A stretch of DNA of 8,308 nucleotides, from NCBI GenBank assembly GCA_964402115.1, contig CAYOBW010000313.1, forward strand, positions 1 to 8,308, given 5' to 3'. Position 1 is the first letter of the stretch; each line of letters starts with the position of its first letter. Made by a program: the position numbers and the translations under genes. Under the pieces are notes generated by a model, which saw nothing but the letters and a program-made list of their open reading frames with translations, was not told the DNA's origin and made no database searches. Source of the stretch: CAYOBW01 sp964402115 (GTDB lineage Bacteria > Verrucomicrobiota > Kiritimatiellia > UBA8416 > CAYOBW01). Shown piece by piece: positions 6,346 through 8,308 of the stretch.

Positions 6346-6423
6346 GAAGGTTGAAGGTGGAAGGTTGAAGGTGGAAGGGGGAAGGTTGAGGGTGGAAGGT
6401 GGAAGGGGGAGGGTGGAGGTGGA
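6346..6423 (+). repeat. Purine-rich heptamer tandem repeat used as a leader
   Basis: Ten consecutive seven-base units fill 6346-6415: GAAGGTT, GAAGGTG, GAAGGTT, GAAGGTG, GAAGGGG, GAAGGTT, GAGGGTG, GAAGGTG, GAAGGGG, GAGGGTG. An eleventh, shortened unit (GAGGTG, then GA) runs straight into the ATG at 6424. All units fit GARGG-K-K. The array begins five bases after the isomerase stop codon and fills essentially the whole gap to the next gene. Nearly every unit contains AGG or GAGG, so the repeat itself supplies the Shine-Dalgarno sequence. The strand shown is almost free of C. Similar heptamer tracts occur between genes in PVC bacteria, in my recollection. Confidence 0.92.
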
Positions 6424-7713
6424 ATGAAACGGACGAGACGGGCTTTTCTGCGGACGGCGCTGGGTGGGGCGGGGGCGCTGGCCGTCCCGGCGCTGATCCC
6501 CGGTTCGGCGCTCGGGCTCAACGGGCGGGTCGCGCCCAGCGAGCGGATTGTGCTGGGGGGGATTGGCGTCGGCAACCGCGGCTCCGGCGTGTTGCGCTGG
6601 ATGATGGGCGAGCCTGACGTGCAGTTCGTCGCCACCTGCGATGTGCAGAAGGCGCGGCGCGAGCGCGTCAAGCAGATGGTGGATGCCGCCTATGGCAATC
6701 GGGACTGCCAGCTGTACACCGACATGCGCGAGTTCCTTGCCGTCCGCCCGGACATTGACGCCCTGCTGATCGCGACGGGCGACCGCTGGCATGCCACGGC
6801 CTCGGTCCTGGCCATGCGCGCGGGCAAGGATGTCTACAGCGAGAAACCCTCTTCGCTAACCATTGCCGAGGGCCAGGCCGTGGTGGCGACCGCCCGCCGC
6901 TACGGGCGGGTCTACCAGACCGGCGTGCAGCGGCTCAGCGAGGCGAATTTCGTTTTTGCCAACGAGCTGCTGCGCACCGGCCGGCTCGGCCGCGTGCACA
7001 CCGTGCGGGCGCACATCGCCCGCGGCGACTGCGGCGGCCACGCGTGGCTGCCGGCCGAGCCCGAACCGCCGCGCGATGAGGTGAACTGGGACGCGTGGCT
7101 GGGTCCCTGCCCGTGGCGTCCCTACAACGCGAGCTACGTGAACGGCAAGTGGCGCGGCTACTACGATTTCCACACCGGCGCGATCGGTGAGTGGGGCGCC
7201 CACACGATTGCCCAGTGCCAGGTGGCCATGGGGATGGGGGCCACCTCCGGCCGCACCTACCAGTACGTGCGGAACGAGAGTGGCGACGGCATGCGCATCG
7301 GCTATGCCAACGGCATGACGCTGGTGCTGGGGCAGGAGGGCTGGCATGGCGCCTGCGGCGTGCGCTACGAGGGCGACGAGGGGTGGGTGGCCGTCGCGGA
7401 CGGCTACTCGAAGCTCGACACGTCCAACCCTGCGCTGCTGGCCGATTTCGCCCGTCTGACGCGCGACTACGCGCAGCGCACCGGCCGGGCGCTCAGCCAC
7501 GTCAGGAACTACTTCGACTGCATCAAATCGCGGGAGCGCACCGTCGCCAACGAGGAGGTCATGCACCGTTCGATGACCACTGTGCATGCCGCGAACATCT
7601 GCATGTGGCTGGGGCACGATGTGACGTATGACCCCGTACGCGAGGCGTTTGTGAACGATCCGGCGGCCGACCGGCTCCGTGCCCGCGCGCGACGGGCGCC
7701 GTGGCAGATCTAG
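6424..7713 (+). CDS. Tat-exported Gfo/Idh/MocA-family oxidoreductase
   Basis: A 429-residue member of the same superfamily as the gene at 4483, but of the exported branch. The N-terminus MKRTRRAFLRTALGG is a clear twin-arginine signal (Arg5-Arg6, RRAFLR), followed by a hydrophobic stretch and a probable cut near residue 29. The protein would be exported folded with its cofactor bound. GGIGVGNRG (45-53) is the dinucleotide loop and YSEKPSSLT (138-146) holds the EKP motif with Lys141. The C-terminal half shows blocks typical of this branch: NWDAWLGPCPWRPYN (221-235), GAIGEWGAHT (252-261), and RNYFDCIKSRERTVANEEVMHRS split across 361-383. Exported members include GH109-type glycosidases, which use tightly bound NAD for hydrolysis, so glycoside cleavage is possible as well as oxidation. 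I cannot choose between them. The start lies directly after the heptamer repeat, with GGAGG only four bases away and GGGAGGG ten bases away. Confidence 0.92.
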   Translation: MKRTRRAFLRTALGGAGALAVPALIPGSALGLNGRVAPSERIVLGGIGVGNRGSGVLRWMMGEPDVQFVATCDVQKARRERVKQMVDAAYGNRDCQLYTDMREFLAVRPDIDALLIATGDRWHATASVLAMRAGKDVYSEKPSSLTIAEGQAVVATARRYGRVYQTGVQRLSEANFVFANELLRTGRLGRVHTVRAHIARGDCGGHAWLPAEPEPPRDEVNWDAWLGPCPWRPYNASYVNGKWRGYYDFHTGAIGEWGAHTIAQCQVAMGMGATSGRTYQYVRNESGDGMRIGYANGMTLVLGQEGWHGACGVRYEGDEGWVAVADGYSKLDTSNPALLADFARLTRDYAQRTGRALSHVRNYFDCIKSRERTVANEEVMHRSMTTVHAANICMWLGHDVTYDPVREAFVNDPAADRLRARARRAPWQI

Positions 7714-7772
7714 TCTTCGGGGAGGGCGAACTTCCCGGTGAGCCGCGTATAAAGGGCGTGAAAGGTGGCATG

Positions 7773-8308
7773 ATGCGTACGACAGGGGCGATAGGGGTAG
7801 GGCTTTTCCTGGTGGCGGCGGCCTGCCTGGCGGCCGACGTGCCCGCGGACGGGGAAACCGCGCTGGTCGCGGTGCTGCGCTCCGCGGCCGGGCCGAAGGA
7901 GAAGGCTGACGCGTGTCGGGCGCTGTGGCGCACGGGCACCGCTGCGGCGGTCGAGGCGCTTGCGCCCCTGCTGACCGACGAAGCGCTGTCGCACCCGGCC
8001 CGGGTCGCGCTCGAGCGCATCCCAGACGCGGCCGCCGGCGCCGCGCTGCGGGCCGCGCTGGAGCGGACCGCCGGCCGGCTGCGCGAGGGCATCGTGGGCA
8101 GCCTGGGCGAGCGGCGCGGCACCAACGCCGTGCCGGCGCTCGCCGCGCTGCTGGCCGGGGCCGATGCCGGCGCTGCGGCGGCGTCCGCCGCAGCGTTGGG
8201 CCGCATCGGGACGCCGGAGGGACTGAACGTCCTCATCGTGGCGCTGCCGGGTGCGCCTGCCGCCCTGCGCGGCGCCATCGGCGAGGGGCTGCTGCGGGGC
8301 GTCGAGGC
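7773..8308 (+). CDS. Secreted HEAT-repeat protein, N-terminal part (runs off the right edge)
   Basis: The first 178 codons of a protein that continues beyond the window. The N-terminus (MRTTGAIGVGLFLVAAACLAADV) is a Sec-type signal peptide. Cys18 after AAA is a weak lipobox candidate, but a cut after LAA is equally likely. The rest is helical and alanine/leucine-rich with a repeating pattern of about 35 residues: ADACRALWRTGTAAAVEALAP (45-65), LSHPARVALERIP (72-84), RLREGIVGSLGERRGTNAVPAL (102-123) and AAAALGRIGTPEGL around 138-151. These are HEAT-type repeats, used for protein binding. In PVC genomes similar leaders are often fused to DUF1080 (a glycan-binding or hydrolase-like fold) or to cytochrome domains, which cannot be checked here. 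AAAGG (7761-7765) supports the start at 7773. An adjacent in-frame ATG at 7770 and a GTG at 7758 are alternatives. It follows the Tat oxidoreductase by 59 bases and probably belongs to the same operon. Confidence 0.8.
   Translation, partial: MRTTGAIGVGLFLVAAACLAADVPADGETALVAVLRSAAGPKEKADACRALWRTGTAAAVEALAPLLTDEALSHPARVALERIPDAAAGAALRAALERTAGRLREGIVGSLGERRGTNAVPALAALLAGADAGAAAASAAALGRIGTPEGLNVLIVALPGAPAALRGAIGEGLLRGVE

Noticed and set aside
6346..6423. Heptamer array as a CRISPR or a coding repeat
   Set aside because: The units are seven bases with no spacers, and no gene with a ribosome binding site reads through the array.
4324..6671. Long minus-strand open frames across the dehydrogenase and isomerase genes
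   Set aside because: They overlap two genes with intact catalytic motifs, and their translations are Arg/Pro/His-rich low-complexity sequence. Part of one is simply the heptamer array read in reverse (STFHLPP-like repeats).

Overview
The window is high-GC bacterial DNA that looks like a chromosome of the PVC group (Kiritimatiellota, Lentisphaerota, Planctomycetes or Verrucomicrobia). That placement is inferred from gene content: a sialate-O-acetylesterase-type hydrolase, two Gfo/Idh/MocA oxidoreductases (one with a Tat signal), a sugar-isomerase-type TIM barrel, a secreted HEAT-repeat protein of a kind I associate with PVC genomes, and a purine-rich heptamer repeat between genes. I see no rRNA, tRNA, CRISPR array, transposase or integrase.

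Layout. Bases 1-395 hold no convincing gene but contain a short, very GC-rich perfect hairpin of dispersed-repeat type. A secreted SGNH/SASA esterase runs leftward (1982 to 396). After a 254-base gap, a second leftward gene (3214 to 2237) encodes a protein with an NlpC/P60-like Cys/His arrangement, no signal peptide and visibly lower GC than its neighbours. A 373-base divergent region (3215-3587) carries a large imperfect inverted repeat, an operator-like set of repeats and a putative promoter. The rightward gene at 3588-4187 encodes a small FHA-like protein with an internal hydrophobic segment and a proline-rich tail. A 295-base gap with a second putative promoter leads into a rightward cluster that runs off the right edge: cytoplasmic Gfo/Idh/MocA dehydrogenase (4483-5505), sugar phosphate isomerase/epimerase-like TIM barrel (5523-6341), heptamer repeat (6346-6423), Tat-exported Gfo/Idh/MocA protein (6424-7713), and the start of a HEAT-repeat protein (7773 to the edge).

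How the parts may work together. The right-hand cluster reads as a carbohydrate or polyol catabolic operon: NAD(P)-dependent oxidation and epimerisation inside the cell, with a related oxidoreductase and a repeat protein working outside the cytoplasmic membrane. The esterase at the left could deacetylate glycans for the same lifestyle, but it is not in the same transcription unit. The middle pair, a leaderless papain-like peptidase or amidase candidate divergent from a membrane-tethered FHA-like protein, does not fit the sugar theme. It is the least explained part of the window and the best place to look for something new.
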